From NCBI GenBank assembly GCA_951640165.1, contig OX621259.1:2604001-2668000 (forward strand): DNA of 64,000 bases. Direction: 5' to 3'. This stretch comes from Pseudoips prasinana (lineage: Eukaryota > Arthropoda > Insecta > Lepidoptera > Nolidae). Under the pieces are notes generated by a model that was not told where the DNA came from, ran no database searches, and saw only the letters and a list, made by a program, of their open reading frames with translations. The translations under genes and the position numbers were made by a program. Shown here one piece after another: positions 1 to 12,457 of the stretch. Numbering within the stretch: position 1 is the stretch's first letter; the number at the start of each line of letters is the position of its first letter.

Positions 1-835
1 CTGTAACAAGCGCACACACTAGAACCTCGTACTGTATCACGCATGTTGCGGTTACAGCTCGCTAATGAGTACGCTCGGTGAAACCGTTCCGGCGACGTCG
101 TGAGCCGAACTGTAACAAGCGCACACACTAGAACCTCGTACTGTATCACGCATGTTGCGGTTACAGCTCGCTAATGAGTACGCTCGGTGAAACCGTTCCG
201 GCGACGTCGTGAGCCGAACTGTAACAAGCGCACACACTAGAACCTCGTACTGTATCACGCATGTTGCGGTTACAGCTCGCTAATGAGTACGCTCGGTGAA
301 ACCGTTCCGGCGACGTCGTGAGCCGAACTGTAACAAGCGCACACACTAGAACCTCGTACTGTATCACGCATGTTGCGGTTACAGCTCGCTAATGAGTACG
401 CTCGGTGAAACCGTTCCGGCGACGTCGTGAGCCGAACTGTAACAAGCGCACACACTAGAACCTCGTACTGTATCACGCATGTTGCGGTTACAGCTCGCTA
501 ATGAGTACGCTCGGTGAAACCGTTCCGGCGACGTCGTGAGCCGAACTGTAACAAGCGCACACACTAGAACCTCGTACTGTATCACGCATGTTGCGGTTAC
601 AGCTCGCTAATGAGTACGCTCGGTGAAACCGTTCCGGCGACGTCGTGAGCCGAACTGTAACAAGCGCACACACTAGAACCTCGTACTGTATCACGCATGT
701 TGCGGTTACAGCTCGCTAATGAGTACGCTCGGTGAAACCGTTCCGGCGACGTCGTGAGCCGAACTGTAACAAGCGCACACACTAGAACCTCGTACTGTAT
801 CACGCATGTTGCGGTTACAGCTCGCTAATGAGTAC
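1..835. repeat. 109-bp tandem satellite, about 7.7 copies
   Basis: A 109-bp unit starts at 1, 110, 219, 328, 437, 546, 655 and 764; the last copy stops after 72 bp at 835. The copies I compared are identical. The array touches the window edge, so its full length is unknown. The unit contains a 68-codon open frame on the minus strand that runs through each copy, but this follows from 109-bp periodicity and lack of stops and is not evidence of a gene. Perfect identity suggests recent amplification or ongoing homogenisation, or a collapsed or expanded assembly. Confidence 0.97.
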
Positions 836-911
836 CCGGCTTTAGAAGCACACACATACACAACCGCACATTATTCTTTCGTTATTCCCAAATATTCTTG
901 CAGAATGACCG

Positions 912-1089
912 ATATCCTACTAATATTATAAATGCGAAAGTTTGTGAGTATGGATGTATGGATGTTTGTTACTCTTCCAGGCAACGGAACGGATTTTGAT
1001 GAAACTTTGTAGTAATTTAATATATCCGAATAACACATTGGCTATAATTTTAAAAGTATGACGCGGGTAAAACCGCGTGCACAGCTAGT
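912..1089 (+). mobile_element. Lep1-like non-autonomous Helitron fragment
   Basis: The segment runs from an ACTAATATTATAAATGCGAA-type head, through GATGGATGTTTGTTACTC and ACGGATTTTGATGAAAC, to GCGGGTAAAACCGCG and a CTAGT end. This is the layout of the short Lep1-type Helitron-like repeats common in moths and butterflies. It has no coding capacity. Confidence 0.7.
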
Positions 1090-1190
1090 CGCAATAATGA
1101 ATGTAGGCGTTATTTATGGTCATTACATTTACACAAACGACTTTGAAACAAATAATCCTTTCCATAAACAGTATGTTAGAAAGAAATTGA

Positions 1191-1370
1191 ATCCTTCTAA
1201 TATCTTAGATGCGAAAGTTTGTAATGGATGGATGTATGGATGTTTGTTACTCTTGCACGCAAGATCTACCGACCGGATTTTGATGAAACTTGGTAGTAAT
1301 ATAGCTTATATATCCAAATGACACATAGGCCATTTATAAAGTTTAACGCGGGTGAAACCGCAAAGCTAGT
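1191..1370 (+). mobile_element. Second Lep1-like Helitron fragment
   Basis: This is a diverged direct copy of the 912-1089 repeat. It shares the GCGAAAGTTTGT head, GATGGATGTATGGATGTTTG, CGGATTTTGATGAAACTT, the GCGGGTGAAACCGC hairpin and the terminal GCTAGT. The two copies lie 100 bp apart in the same orientation. Confidence 0.65.
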
Positions 1371-1654
1371 TTTAATTAATTTCGTTGGTATTGCATAGAT
1401 TCGCCAGCAACAGTTGCATCGCGCATTACTGTACTGTCTATTCCGCATACGAGTATATAGAGTTCTATTCTATTCCGGTTTTGTGTCGGGAGTTGTTAGT
1501 TTACCTTGCATAAACAGGCGGCGCAACACAGTAAACAGCCCAAGGCTTAGTCTCAACTGCAACATATACAATGTACTTGGAGATGTAGGTATATGCATTG
1601 CGTCAAGAACCTACAGGAAATGAGAATTTTAATCAATAAGTAGTACTTAGTTTT

Positions 1655-1930
1655 AATTCAATCCCCCTCGGGGCTGCCGTGGCAGTATGAGAAGCGTTCT
1701 CTACTGTCGCCACGTGCAAGCAGTTCCGGGAAGACAGCGATCTGTTTGGGGCCAATTGCTTTGCCGGACTGACAGAGAATAATCCAGAGCCTTCCCAGGG
1801 TACGTGTATTGACCATCTGGGACATGGCGCAAAAGGGGGGCACCAAAATCCGCGTTCCCGGGACGCCATCAGGTGCCAAGAGAAGTCCACGGCAGGTTAG
1901 GGTGGGAGTCCTAGTAAACTCAATCAATTT
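1655..1930 (-). other. GC-rich fragment of unknown origin
   Basis: A GC-rich patch with sharp borders sits in AT-rich surroundings. Two minus-strand frames of 85 and 89 codons are open across it. Composition and open frames suggest the end of an unidentified mobile element, but I recognise no domain. 1371-1654 and 1931-2415 hold no feature I can support. Confidence 0.3.
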
Positions 1931-2415
1931 TAGCTCATACTGACGTAAAGATTTAGCAGGTTTTGTTTGAGTACATTTTGTACCAAAAATTAAGGTGCAA
2001 AAATGGGAGAAAATACGAATTCGTAGATATATTCTTAGGAATTTAATTTAATTAATTAAAAAAAACAAAAATGAGCACGAATAAACTTGATCTTATTACA
2101 CAAAAATTATTTTACAAATTGATAAGAAAAATAATACACGGTGTTCTAGGTTGAAGTTATCGAGCGTACGCCTGTCGGCCAAAAATAGGAGGCGCACTGG
2201 TTTCCGATGGCTTATATAGACTGCAACGATGCTCGTCCCACTCTTCAGTCTGAAGTTGCTAACAATATATATATATTTTTTTTAATTTTTTTTATTATTT
2301 ATTAATAAGGGGTTTCTATACACACGGATACGTCAACCCCATTGTACCTTATGCTCTATTTACATAAGATCTATCTTTAGAAAATGTTATAGTAATAATA
2401 TATGTTTATTTACAG

Positions 2416-2536
2416 ATACAGTAACATTGGACGTAAAGATAGAGTGGATCGGCGGGAGTGAGTTTAAAATGTACCCGCTGTATCTGAACATCCCGCCAAG
2501 AGTCAGCAGACGAGTTTATTTACAGTATACTGCTGT
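2416..2536 (+). CDS. Candidate internal exon of an unidentified host gene
   Basis: A 121-bp open segment lies between a good acceptor (TTTATTTACAG, ending 2415) and a consensus donor (GTAAGT, 2537-2542). Only one frame is open. It enters in phase 1 and leaves in phase 2, and reads TVTLDVKIEWIGG, then a KMYPLYLNIPPRVS stretch, then VYLQYTA. Composition and codon use differ from the transposon frames nearby. The exit phase matches the entry phase of the candidate last exon at 16191, which would complete a GTG (Val) codon. I do not recognise the family. The upstream exon is not identifiable here and may lie outside the window. Confidence 0.55.
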
Positions 2537-3949
2537 GTAAGTTAATAACATATTATTAAAGAAAATATGTTAGTTCATCTATATCATAATATGCATTAGT
2601 AAGGTTGTAAGATGTGCACCTTTAACCGCTTAACTGCATAATTTTACACGATCTCCAGGAAATGACTGATTTAGGTACTTGACTGATTAGGTTTTCCAAA
2701 CTGTGCATTGGACAAAATGTATTAGCAAAAAAAAAATACATAGGAAAACATTGTACTAGAAAACAATGTATTGGAAAACAATGTATTGAAAATAAATCAA
2801 TGTAGAATGCAATGTAATAGTTCAAAAAACAGCCTAAATACAGAATTAGTAGTTATGTGTGACCTATAAATAGTTGATCACCACTATTAACTGAATTTAA
2901 AAATGGGGTAGCTAATTTGTCTGCATTTATCTATATGTTAATGAAATGAAATTTATTCAGCACCTGGGTATTACATACACTTGTACTTGTCAAGGTCACA
3001 ATGCAGTACATAAACATAGTGGATAGTATAAAAGTTACAAAAAAATTTAATTAGTCCGTCCGTGCGGTTTGTTTTATCGCATATATTTTCTGAAATCCTT
3101 AAATAAATAACATGTTACTAATCTATTATTTTGAAATTTAGTTCTACTATATTAAAATAATATATAATAGGTTCCTCGCCGCTGAGGAACCTACCCTAGC
3201 TAGCCTGCGGCTTTCTCTATCTACCTAGGTGGACGACCCGGAGAAGAAAGCCACAAAGAAACTCCGGGCTTGCTTTTTTCGTCTTCTTTTACTTTCAGTT
3301 TACGATTTTTTTTTTAATGTCATGTATTTAACTTACATTGTGATTGGTTGTTATGTAGGCTAATGCACGCACAAAACCGTTGTCATCCAGTGAATCATAA
3401 TAAAATAAATAAGAAATAGCATTCAATTTCAATCAAGCACTTAGAATATCCTCTTGCTAGGCGAAAAAACGGTGGGTGCATCCGCGTACACTTACAAAAT
3501 TAACAAGTCACACGAAGTCTACCAGAGGCGAAAAAAAAATATGAGTACCCCAACAGCAGTTCGACCAGTTACCGCAAGCAGCACCCGTTCACGAGTATGA
3601 CGTGTGGGCCAGCCATCGCCTTCCTCGCCATATTAGAGGGAAGGAAACGACCCGACCCACAACGCCACCGCAAGCATTAACAGACAATGGGAGCATGACG
3701 AACTTACAAAGGGGAGTTCATATTGAAGTCGTTAACAGCCTTCGGCCGAACAGCGTTTGACATGTTCAAGATAATACACATTTGTTTTAATAATAGGTCT
3801 AAAAATCTATAAAGTTAAATTATTACAGCATTATTGCTATAGTCGATTGAGAAACATATAAATGTATATCCTTAACATAACACTAAGATGTTGCTCTTGT
3901 TTAACCAAGCGACCAAGCGTTTTTGTCATTTAAATAATCATTTAGAGTG
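2537..3949. other. Intronic or intergenic stretch without a recognised gene
   Basis: AT-rich DNA. Notable items are a hairpin at 3170-3191 (GGTTCCTC / GAGGAACC with a 6-nt loop), a poly-T tract near 3308-3317, and a moderately GC-rich block at about 3440-3760 with no long open frame. The 67-codon minus frame at 2622-2825 arises from a degenerate repeat of AAAACAATGTATTGG type and is not a gene. Confidence 0.4.
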
Positions 3950-4737
3950 TAATAGGCCTTTTTCATTAAAATATTCTTGATATCTGATTAAAATTTAGCA
4001 TAGGACAGTTCCTGAAGATTTGTGGGTATTTTGTTATAAATTCGGATACTCAGTCCGACAAAAGAACAATGAACCTTTTGTAAACGATGGGATTCTGCAC
4101 ACAATTTGTGTTTATTTCTAGTGTTTATTGTGTGTGTGTGTCACTTCTCTTTTGAAACAAATTCAAATTTTGCCGCACATAAATTATATTAGCATAAATA
4201 TATTGCGAAGATACCATTAATATATTTATCTCCATGAAAAACTCTTTTAAAGAAAATCTCGCACCTAGCTGATAAATAGCTCGTACTGCACGTTTTTGCA
4301 GAATAAAGATACTGTGGAGCCGCCCTACCCCACAGTAGTATACCGTAAGACATAATACTGTGGAAGTAGCTAAAATAAACCAGCCGCGCAATATCTATGT
4401 TAGTAAGTTGTCTAACTTTTTTAACAGCATAAGCAGCAGAGCTTAATTTTCTAGCCAAGCCGGATATGTGAGTACATACCCCATTGAAGTTTTCTGTCTA
4501 AAGTTATGCCCAGGAATGTCGTAGATTGAACAGATTCCAACACTTCATTGTTCATTACCAGATCTGAACCAACATTACTCACATTAGGTGTAATGAATTT
4601 AACGCATTTCGTTTTTTTGGCATTGAGAACTAAGTTATTAACCGTAAACCATTCGGTAATCAGTGTTAGAGCACTATTTATTTCATCAAGGTTATCTCTG
4701 TTTCGAACTAACACACTGCTATCTGATCCACACGGAC
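3950..4737 (-). pseudogene. 5'-truncated non-LTR retrotransposon, RT C-terminal remnant
   Basis: Read on the minus strand from 4737, the sequence begins just after the catalytic YADD box (DSSVLVRNRD). It continues through NNLVLNAKKTKCV, TTFLGITLDRKLQW and the thumb region (YFHSIMSYGILLWG), then EINILMVSSQYIYANIIYVR. Two frames (4451-4714 and 4189-4458) carry consecutive parts, so at least one frameshift is present. The 3' UTR probably runs to about 3950. Another fragment of the same family lies at 63395-63615 on the other strand. Element A begins immediately beyond the truncation point. Confidence 0.8.
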
Positions 4738-4875
4738 GCGAGTTATAAAGTAAACTTTCTATGATAAATTGTGGATTGCAAAAGCCCCGGGGGTTCTCGT
4801 AACCCCTGGGAAACCTTTGAAATAGTGTGATAATTAGTGTTAGTGTAATTATAGAATCGGAAACGAAAATATAAA

Positions 4876-6802
4876 ATGTTTTCTGGGAACAATAATAAAA
4901 GTTCGGTATATAACAGTGATATGGACACGGACCCTCTTAATTCGGGATCAGACTGCGAAACAGTTAAGGACAAAGTGAAATTGGTGAAAGTAGAATTATC
5001 TGACTTTAATAAAAATATAGTGCAGTTCTGGGAATGTGAAAGTACGTTCCAGACGGACCCTCCCCTGTGGGGTATAAATCAAATGAACACAAAGGAGATC
5101 CAGTGCAAAGTATGTATAAAATTCTTTCTAATCAAAGCTGCGCTTAAAGCAGACCCAAAATATGAAAACGGCACTCTAAAAATTGAGTCTTCAGTTACAA
5201 TTTATACAGCAGGAATTGATACCGGTGTAAAAAACATTCGCCAATGTGCCAGCTGTAAAATAAAGAAGGAATTTACTACCATACCCATCGAGACCTTCAC
5301 ATCAGAGGAATGGTTCATCTGTAAGTGCGGCAAAAACCAGTGCGCACTCATTGAATTCGTTTCACAAAGCCAGGACCTGCCTTTGGCTGCAAAAAAACTA
5401 AGGAAAAATAATAAGCGCGGAAACAAAGCGACTAAAAGCATCGGAATCTCTAGTACGCTTATTGCCCCGAGTACCTGTGCGAATGAAGGTCAGCAACTCC
5501 CGCAAGCGCCGCTGCAGGTGCATGGAGTGAGGTCAGTGATAGGCGGTGGAGTGGATCCCGCCACCATTCACCGAGCTTTGCCTGCTCGAATGCTACGAGA
5601 AAGAGATAGTGAGCACTCATATATGGCTGCTGCAAACAAGGACGGGGACTGCAGCCGAACAAGTTCTGAGATCGTTGGCAAAGTACAGACTACGCTGGAC
5701 GCTTGGAAAATTTTACAAGTCTAAATTACAAAAACCGACGAGCGACTACAACAGCACTGCGATAGTCGACCAAGCGACTCATCAACCGGTAACTAGACGC
5801 ATCAAAAGACAGCGTACAGGTGCATCAAATTATATAACACCGACACAGAGAAACTCCTACATTCCAAACATAATTATCAGGGATGAAAATGCAATCAAGA
5901 ATCAAGACATACTTAAGAAAATCAGAGAATCAGTAGCGAAGAACAGCTCAACGCTCCACGTTATGAGAGGTCAAATAAAAATTAACCCAGATAATGCGAC
6001 AGCTCGCGTGACTCTACTCACTACGCTTGAAACTTACGGGATAACAAGAGTGATTGCACCAAAACCAAAGGCCGACAGACAACCAGCCATTAAGATCGTG
6101 CTCAAAAATGAGACTTATGGAGAATCAACCAACACCATTGCCAACGAGGTTGCAGACTGCATCGGCATTAAACCAACAGCAATCAAGCCACTAGGAAGAG
6201 GAGGTAAAATACACTTACTCATGTTTGATGGCAAACACAGATCAAGAGATCTCTTGGAGAGCTTCAAAACTTCGGAAAGGAAATTTTTCTGCGCACCTTC
6301 CATTGAGGTCGAACCATTTAGAGAAGACCCGAGTCACATTGTACTGTGTAAGAAATGTTATGCATTCGATCACTCGAAACAATCGTGCTACGGTAAACAT
6401 GAGGAACCACAAATAATTATTACCACGCAAGAGGGTACCACGACGAAAGTCTGCAGAAATTGTAAAGGAGAAGACCACGGCGCGAACAACGCCAAATGCC
6501 CTGTGTTTAAAAATGTGATTGCTAGGCAAATAGAACAAGCAGAGGCTAAACAAACAAAGAAAGAGGAGAGAATTAAACGCTCAGTGGTAAGACTGGGTGT
6601 TAAATACGCAGATGTCACAAATACAAAACAATTTCCAACCTTGACACAGGATGAATCAACACAACCACCAACAAAACCAGTACCACCTACATTAGGCGGT
6701 CTCACACTCGAAGGCCTGTTCCAGATGCAAACACAAATGCAACAAACATTGATGATGCTGATGGACACTCTAAATAAAATACACTCCCATCTCAATGGCT
6801 AA
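4876..6802 (+). pseudogene. Element A ORF1 (Gag-like, zinc knuckles), possible frameshift
   Basis: Two overlapping frames cover ORF1: 4876-5724 (282 codons) and 5546-6802 (418 codons). The likely crossover is near 5600-5720. The first part is unusual for a Gag: it has paired cysteines (CKVC, CASC, CKCG) resembling a zinc ribbon. The second part has two CCHC knuckles, CKKCYAFDHSKQSC and CRNCKGEDHGANNAKC, followed by a basic stretch and a glutamine/methionine-rich C terminus. Such proteins bind the element RNA. The stop falls 8 bp after the ATG of ORF2, suggesting coupled translation in the active ancestor. Confidence 0.75.
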
Positions 6803-9566
6803 CTACGGCAGTAAGAAAATACAGAACCTCAAAATCTTACACTTGAACACCCAAGGAATAAGAAACAAATTCAAAGAAATAAAAGCACTAGTCGTGAAAT
6901 ATAGACCGGCTATAATTATATTGAACGAGTGCAAGATCAACTTTGAGATACAAAAATATGATATAAAAGGATATGATAAACTCACCTACACATTGGAAAA
7001 ACATTTAGCCACTGCTATGTATGTACAGAGGGGACTAAAGTGGGCCGAAACGGAAGTCACCCCATGCTGGCATGATGAAAAAAAGAAGATAGAAGGCGTT
7101 GGAATCAAACTTTTCACTGACCACGCAACTGGGCAATATACCATGATCAAAGGAATATATATCCCAATTCCAAACCAGCACCATGCCAGAGAAGAACTGG
7201 AGAAGACCCTGGCCGACGAGCCATCCATTATCATCGGTGATATGAATTTACGAATGCAATCCCTTGGTCACAGCAGGAACTCCGGCCTCGGAAACATCGT
7301 TAAAAAAGCAGCGAAAGACGGAATCTGCTCGTTGATATACGCCAATGCACCATCTCGACCTTTCAGCCAAGGTAACACCATTCTGGACCTGGCCGTAATA
7401 ACACACCAGCAAATAGAAGCACAGGCCAAACAAGTAGAGAGCGTTAGTTCAGATCACCTCCCTTGGTTGCTAACTGTGAAAATTGAATATGATATAGAGG
7501 AACACCCATCCCGTAACACAAAGAAAATTTACGAGGACGGGAAACTGAGAGCCAGCAGACAATGTGGGAAGGTGTCAGCAAACTGAACAAAGAAATCACA
7601 ACCGAAGCCGAATGCGAGAAGTATGTGGAATTAATGGAAAATACTGTTATCACAGCGCTCGACACTCACTTACTTCTGAAAAATTCAACAAGGCAGGAAC
7701 GACTACCAAAGGAAATAAACGATAAGATTGACTTTCGAAATAAACTAAAGCAAATTATGTGGCAAGCGAGACACTGCAGCCCGAGACTCCAACGTGAAAC
7801 ACGCACTCTTTACAACGATGCTAAGAGAGAAGCTGAAAAAGCCTTGAAAGAATACTCCGAAAGGGGTTGGCTGGACAAACTCAAAAATCCACGGGACAGT
7901 AGATCTCAAATGTGGCGCATCCAACGAAACATGAAGAAGCCTATCGTTAAACTACCAAACATCGTGGGGTGCAATTCGGAAATATAAATAATTGACAAGC
8001 TCACTGATACAGCCATAGTTAAAGAGGCCAAAATAGCGAAAGAAGATGAGGGTACTGAAAAGATGACACCATTCCAACCGCTTGACCCAACATCAAAAAC
8101 AGAAGTGCAACGTGCTCTCAGCCGATTTAAAAACAAGAAGGCCCCAGGGCCAGACGGAATAAAAGCAGACGCCCTCAAACTTGGGGGAGAAGTCTTCATC
8201 GAGGCATTCGTGCCTCTTGCTAACTTTGTATTGTCCACAGGTTATTTCCCTAAGCAATGGAAAAGCGGCGTTTGCATATTCCTGCACAAGGCCGGCAAAG
8301 ATAACCGTCAGGCATCATCGTACCGCCCGATCACACTGCTCAACATCATGGGCAAGCTGTGTGAGCGACTAATTCTGAGAAGACTTGCAACCACAGTCAA
8401 CCGGCTACAACCAACATTCCAGCACGGCTTCACGATAGCAAGAGGTACAGCTACCCAGATCCTACGTACTGGAAAAATAATCACGGATGCGCTTGCCACG
8501 GAAAACAGATGTCTCTATGATATCTACGGACCTATCCAAGGCCTTCGGTTCGATCAACCACAATGGTTTAATCAAGAAACTTCAGAATCAAAACGTTTCT
8601 AACAATATCATAAAAATAATCGAGAACTACCTCAAAGACAGAAACTTGAGAGGTAGATTTAGAACTACCACAACCAAAGATAAACCAATACCTCACGGCG
8701 TGCCCCAAGCCTCGATCCTGGGAGCGATAATCTTCAACTTGTACGTCCATGATATTTGGGATGTACAAGATCATATCAAAGGCCTCAAACTCTCACAGTA
8801 CGCCGATGATCTCTGTATATTCAATAAAGCAACGAACCCAGAATATGCGACTATGCGTGCCGAATGGGCAGCGGAAACCATTATCGACTACTACACGAGA
8901 TGGGGGTTAAAATGTAACATAGATAAAACAGAATGCATCATGTTCACGAAAAAGAAAAAATATCGGCCAACAGTGAAACTGAAACAGCAAATTCTGCCCT
9001 ATAAAAAGCAGATTAGATACCTCGGTGTCATCTTCGACAAACACATGAAGATGAACCAGCACACTGAAAAGGTTGTCAAAAAACTGAAACAAGTCAGAGG
9101 AGCTCTCGGCCCTATAATAGGATACAATGCAAAGACAGACTTAGACACGAAACTCGCCATCATACAGGCCTGCCTTTTACCGCTGATGGACTACGGAGTG
9201 GTGCAACTACTGTCAAGGTACAGTGCAACGAACCTGAGTAAAATCGAACGCCAATACCGACTGGCACTGAAAAATGCCGCACAACTACCAAGACGAACAC
9301 CCACAGAAGCGATCTGGGAGATGGCTGACATAGAAGCCTGGCACCTACGCGCCGAGGACCTTAACACCAAAATGTAGAAAAACATTGCAAAATTAAAAAT
9401 AGAAGATCTTGAACTCCCTACAGACGCATACAAAGCGCACGGTGAATTTAACCCCCTCAGGGTTAATCACAGAATAGGTGATATACTGTATGACCCTAAT
9501 AAAAACGGATTCAAGCGGTGGCCTACCGATAAAAGACAGGTTTCACGCCCCCTTAAAATAAAATAA
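6795..9566 (+). pseudogene. Element A ORF2 (APE endonuclease plus reverse transcriptase), broken
   Basis: The endonuclease (6795-7586) shows ILHLNTQG, NECK, IIIGDMN, ILDLA and SSDHLP, the expected APE motifs. A frameshift near 7560 moves the frame to 7562-7987, where a TAA interrupts. The same frame resumes at 8063 (KKAPGPDGIKADAL, SSYRPITLL), and a second shift near 8500 returns to the first frame. There the palm motifs follow: TDLSKAFGSINH (the usual second Asp of the AFD box is Gly), GVPQASILG and QYADDLC. A premature TAG at 9375-9377 precedes about 62 more in-frame codons to a natural TAA at 9564-9566. Confidence 0.85.
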
Positions 9567-9640
9567 TAAATATTTAAAATTAAAATTAAATAAATGAAGA
9601 AACAAATAAATATAGAATATCAAAATACGTAATATGTTCA

Positions 9641-9791
9641 TTCTTATATATTACGAATAAACAGAACACAGCAAACATAGATCCACTAGGACATAAGTTA
9701 GCTGACTCACCTCTGCACGGCCCACCGGCCACAGAGAAAATTTGTAACATAAAAGTAGGCAAATAAATGTTATTCTGATTCTGATTCTGTT
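9641..9791 (+). mobile_element. 3' tail of another LINE, (ATTCTG)n type
   Basis: A short plus-strand segment ends in AAATAAATGTTATTCTGATTCTGATTCTG-type simple repeats, the usual shape of a target-primed LINE 3' end. It abuts element B at about 9792 and replaces the RT thumb of that element. Confidence 0.5.
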
Positions 9792-10774
9792 TCGATCTAC
9801 TTTAAAGATAAGAGAAGTGTCATCCGCAAAAAGTACTACATCACAGAAGTTTTTTAAATAATGTGGTAAATCATTAATATACACTAAAAACAAAAAGGGA
9901 CCAAGAATGGACCGTTGTGGCACGCCTAAAGTGACAGGTAGATCATTTGACTTAACTCCACCTACGTCGACACACTGAACTCGCTGATTAAGGTAAGAGG
10001 ATAAAACGTCAAGCGCAACTTCCTTTACGCCATAGTGTCGTAATTTCAGTAATAGCGTGTCGTGGTGAACGCAATCAAACGCTTTTGAAAGGTCACAAAA
10101 ACTCCAATAGCATTCTGTAACTTCTCCCATGCATCAAATATATGTTTTATTAGTGCAATCCCTGCATCTGTAGTAGATCGCCCTTTTGTAAAGCCAAACT
10201 GGTTCTGGTGCAAGAGGTTGTTTACATTAAAATGCTTGAGTAACTGCTTGAGTATGAGTTTTTCAAATATTTTACTGAATGATGGTAAAATGGAGATGGG
10301 GCGATAATTAGAGGGATCGTCTTTAGAGCCTGATTTAAACAATGGTATGATTTTACTACATTTCATTAGGTCGGGGAAAGTATCTGTATCTATACACTGA
10401 TTATAAATATCCATTAAATAAGGCGCTATTACATTAATTATGGTTTTTAAAATGCTTACGGAAATACCCCATAAGTCACCTGTATTTCTTTGCTCAAGCG
10501 TCCTAACAATATCATTTATATCAGATACCGTAACATGTTCAAAATTAAAAATAAAATTGCATTCTGGCACGCTATTACGTAGCAACAGTTCGGCGCTAAT
10601 TTCGGAGGAGTTTAAGGAGCGAGTGGTGGTTACAGGTATGGCGGCAAAAAAGTTATTTAACTCATGAGCTACGTCAGCTTTATCACTAATAATTCTATTA
10701 TCGCTGGGTCTTCTCAATTGGGGCGCATTGGATCCGGTGGTAGCATTAAAGCGCGACCGTCGTGTTAAACACAA
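9792..10774 (-). pseudogene. Element B reverse transcriptase domain
   Basis: The frame at 10774-10046 carries the RT fingers (KSGSKDDPSNYRPISILP, FEKLILKQLL, QFGFTKGRSTTDA). A frameshift near 10100 moves to the frame ending at 9651, with the palm motifs: CDLSKAFDCVHHDTL, GVPQRSILGPFLF and FADDTSLIF. Tyr of the YADD box is Phe, which occurs in several non-LTR groups. The reading breaks off at KVDRN where the neighbouring LINE tail begins. Confidence 0.8.
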
Positions 10775-11559
10775 GGTCCGTTATAATAATAATACTGAAT
10801 TCATACCTTAATATAGACAGAACCATTCACACAATATGTAGTAAAATATAAATTTCAATACATAATATTAAAAACTTCAACTAAACATAATCTCCTTGAC
10901 AATAACTTAATACAAGCTAGCTAAATATCACTATCATTATAAAATAAATTGTATAAATGTTTTAACATTCCGTGTACCTAAATATCTGTAATAAGTAACT
11001 AGAAATAATAACTGTATTACTACAAACATGTTCTGACTATAAGTCTACGTGAGTAAAAACCTTTTTTATTTTATTTTAGCTATGTTTGATTCCAAATAAT
11101 TATCACGTCTTATATTCTTACCACTTTCTTATATAATTATGTTCCAAGTGGTTTTTATTTTATTATCCGCTTTTTGTATTTTTGACTAATATAATTAGAT
11201 TTAGCCATAGTGCATATTTTTTTGAATGTATTTAAATAATTTTTGACATAATTATTGTAAAAAATCTGAGTCAAATCTGTATTTTTTCATACCGTATAAC
11301 TCGTACAATTTTGTTCAACTTTTATACACTAGGAGTTGCCCATTCATTAAATTTACTATTGGAAATCCTAAGTTTTTTTAGTTTTAAATGTATTTTGAGA
11401 CTCAGTTTTAATGACACTAAAAACGGATGTAAAATTACTATCTGGATTGTTATTTTCTAGCAGAGCGGGCTTCAGCTTAGATAGAATACTGTCTTTGAAA
11501 CGATGTAACCGACAACTAGTGATTGGTTGGCAGATGTTTTTATCTTTTTATTATTTTCA

Positions 11560-12184
11560 AATACTGCTAACTGACTAGGGTGGTCCGATGTCAGATGACT
11601 TATTATTTTAGGATTCATTGCTTCACAGTTAGAAAAATGTTGTCAACACAATGAATGTGATGTGATCCTAGTAGGTACATAAAATATATGTTTTAAATTA
11701 AATGATTCAAAAAGGTTTAAAAGACTGTCCGTTGTAGGGGTGGCCTGAGGAATATTCTCATTGAAATCCCCACACACAATCAGCCCCTTCCTGGTACAAC
11801 ATATTTTTGTAAGGGCATCTTCCATAACAGATTCAAATAAGGAGAAGTTGCTAAGTGGAGGACGATAAACACACAAAACTACTTGGTGCTCTAGTTCAAC
11901 ACAAGACAACTCAATAGTGCGTTCGACCGATACATTCACAATATCTGGTCTAGGCTTAGATTTTATGTCACATATACAATAATTAATGAGCCAACATGGA
12001 TTGCTTTCCTTCTAACGAACGCACTTTGAATTATGTATTTATCAGTACTAAAATATAATAATTGAAACTCTTTAAGCCAGTGTTCTGTTAAACATAAAAC
12101 ATGGACATCACAGTTTTCAATAAATAAACTTAATTCTAACTCCTTGCCGGGCTGGCCCTGAATGTTCTGATGTACAACATTCAA
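11560..12184 (-). pseudogene. Element B endonuclease domain (start of ORF2)
   Basis: ORF2 starts at 12184 with NVVHQNIQG, then LCLTEHWL. After a frameshift near 11950 the 11939-11643 frame gives VVLCVYRPP, LIVCGDFNEN and an IFYVPTRIT stretch. These are the APE-type endonuclease landmarks (N, E, GDFN). The C-terminal SDHP box is recognisable near 11585-11610 in another frame. Confidence 0.75.
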
Positions 12185-12457
12185 ACCGTTTAGGCCATCT
12201 GTTGTCCTTACACCTAGTTTAAACTAATTGTTTTATTATTACTACTAACATCCAAGTCGTTCCTCATAGGTAAGGTGCAAGTACCAGAGTCAAGTAAATT
12301 GAAATTGTCAGAAGTTAGAGTAGTTATAGTGCTACTCTGTGATAATCTATGATTATCGGTGTTAAACAAAAAGTTAAATACTAACAATTTAGCAAGTTGT
12401 CTTTTGTAGAAATATGGTAGGTACATAGTACCATCTGTCAACTTAAAATTACACATA

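Larger units (their letters stand above)
4740..9640 (+). mobile_element. Non-LTR retrotransposon A (Jockey-like), near full length, inactive
   Basis: About 4.9 kb: a 5' UTR, ORF1 (4876-6802), ORF2 with endonuclease and reverse transcriptase (6795-9566), and an A/T-rich tail of TAAAATAAAATAATAAA type. ORF1 and ORF2 overlap by 8 bp. Order of domains, zinc knuckles in ORF1, an APE endonuclease and the absence of an RNase H domain fit the Jockey group; clade placement is inferred. Frameshifts and stops in both ORFs mean the copy is dead. Confidence 0.85.

Noticed and set aside
52..803. Six identical 68-codon minus-strand frames
   Set aside because: They are by-products of the 109-bp tandem repeat; the stop spacing follows from the unit and there is no start context or homology.
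3170..3191. Hairpin GGTTCCTC...GAGGAACC as a terminator or attachment site
   Set aside because: Isolated in intronic DNA with no gene next to it; short perfect hairpins of this length are expected by chance or as repeat debris.
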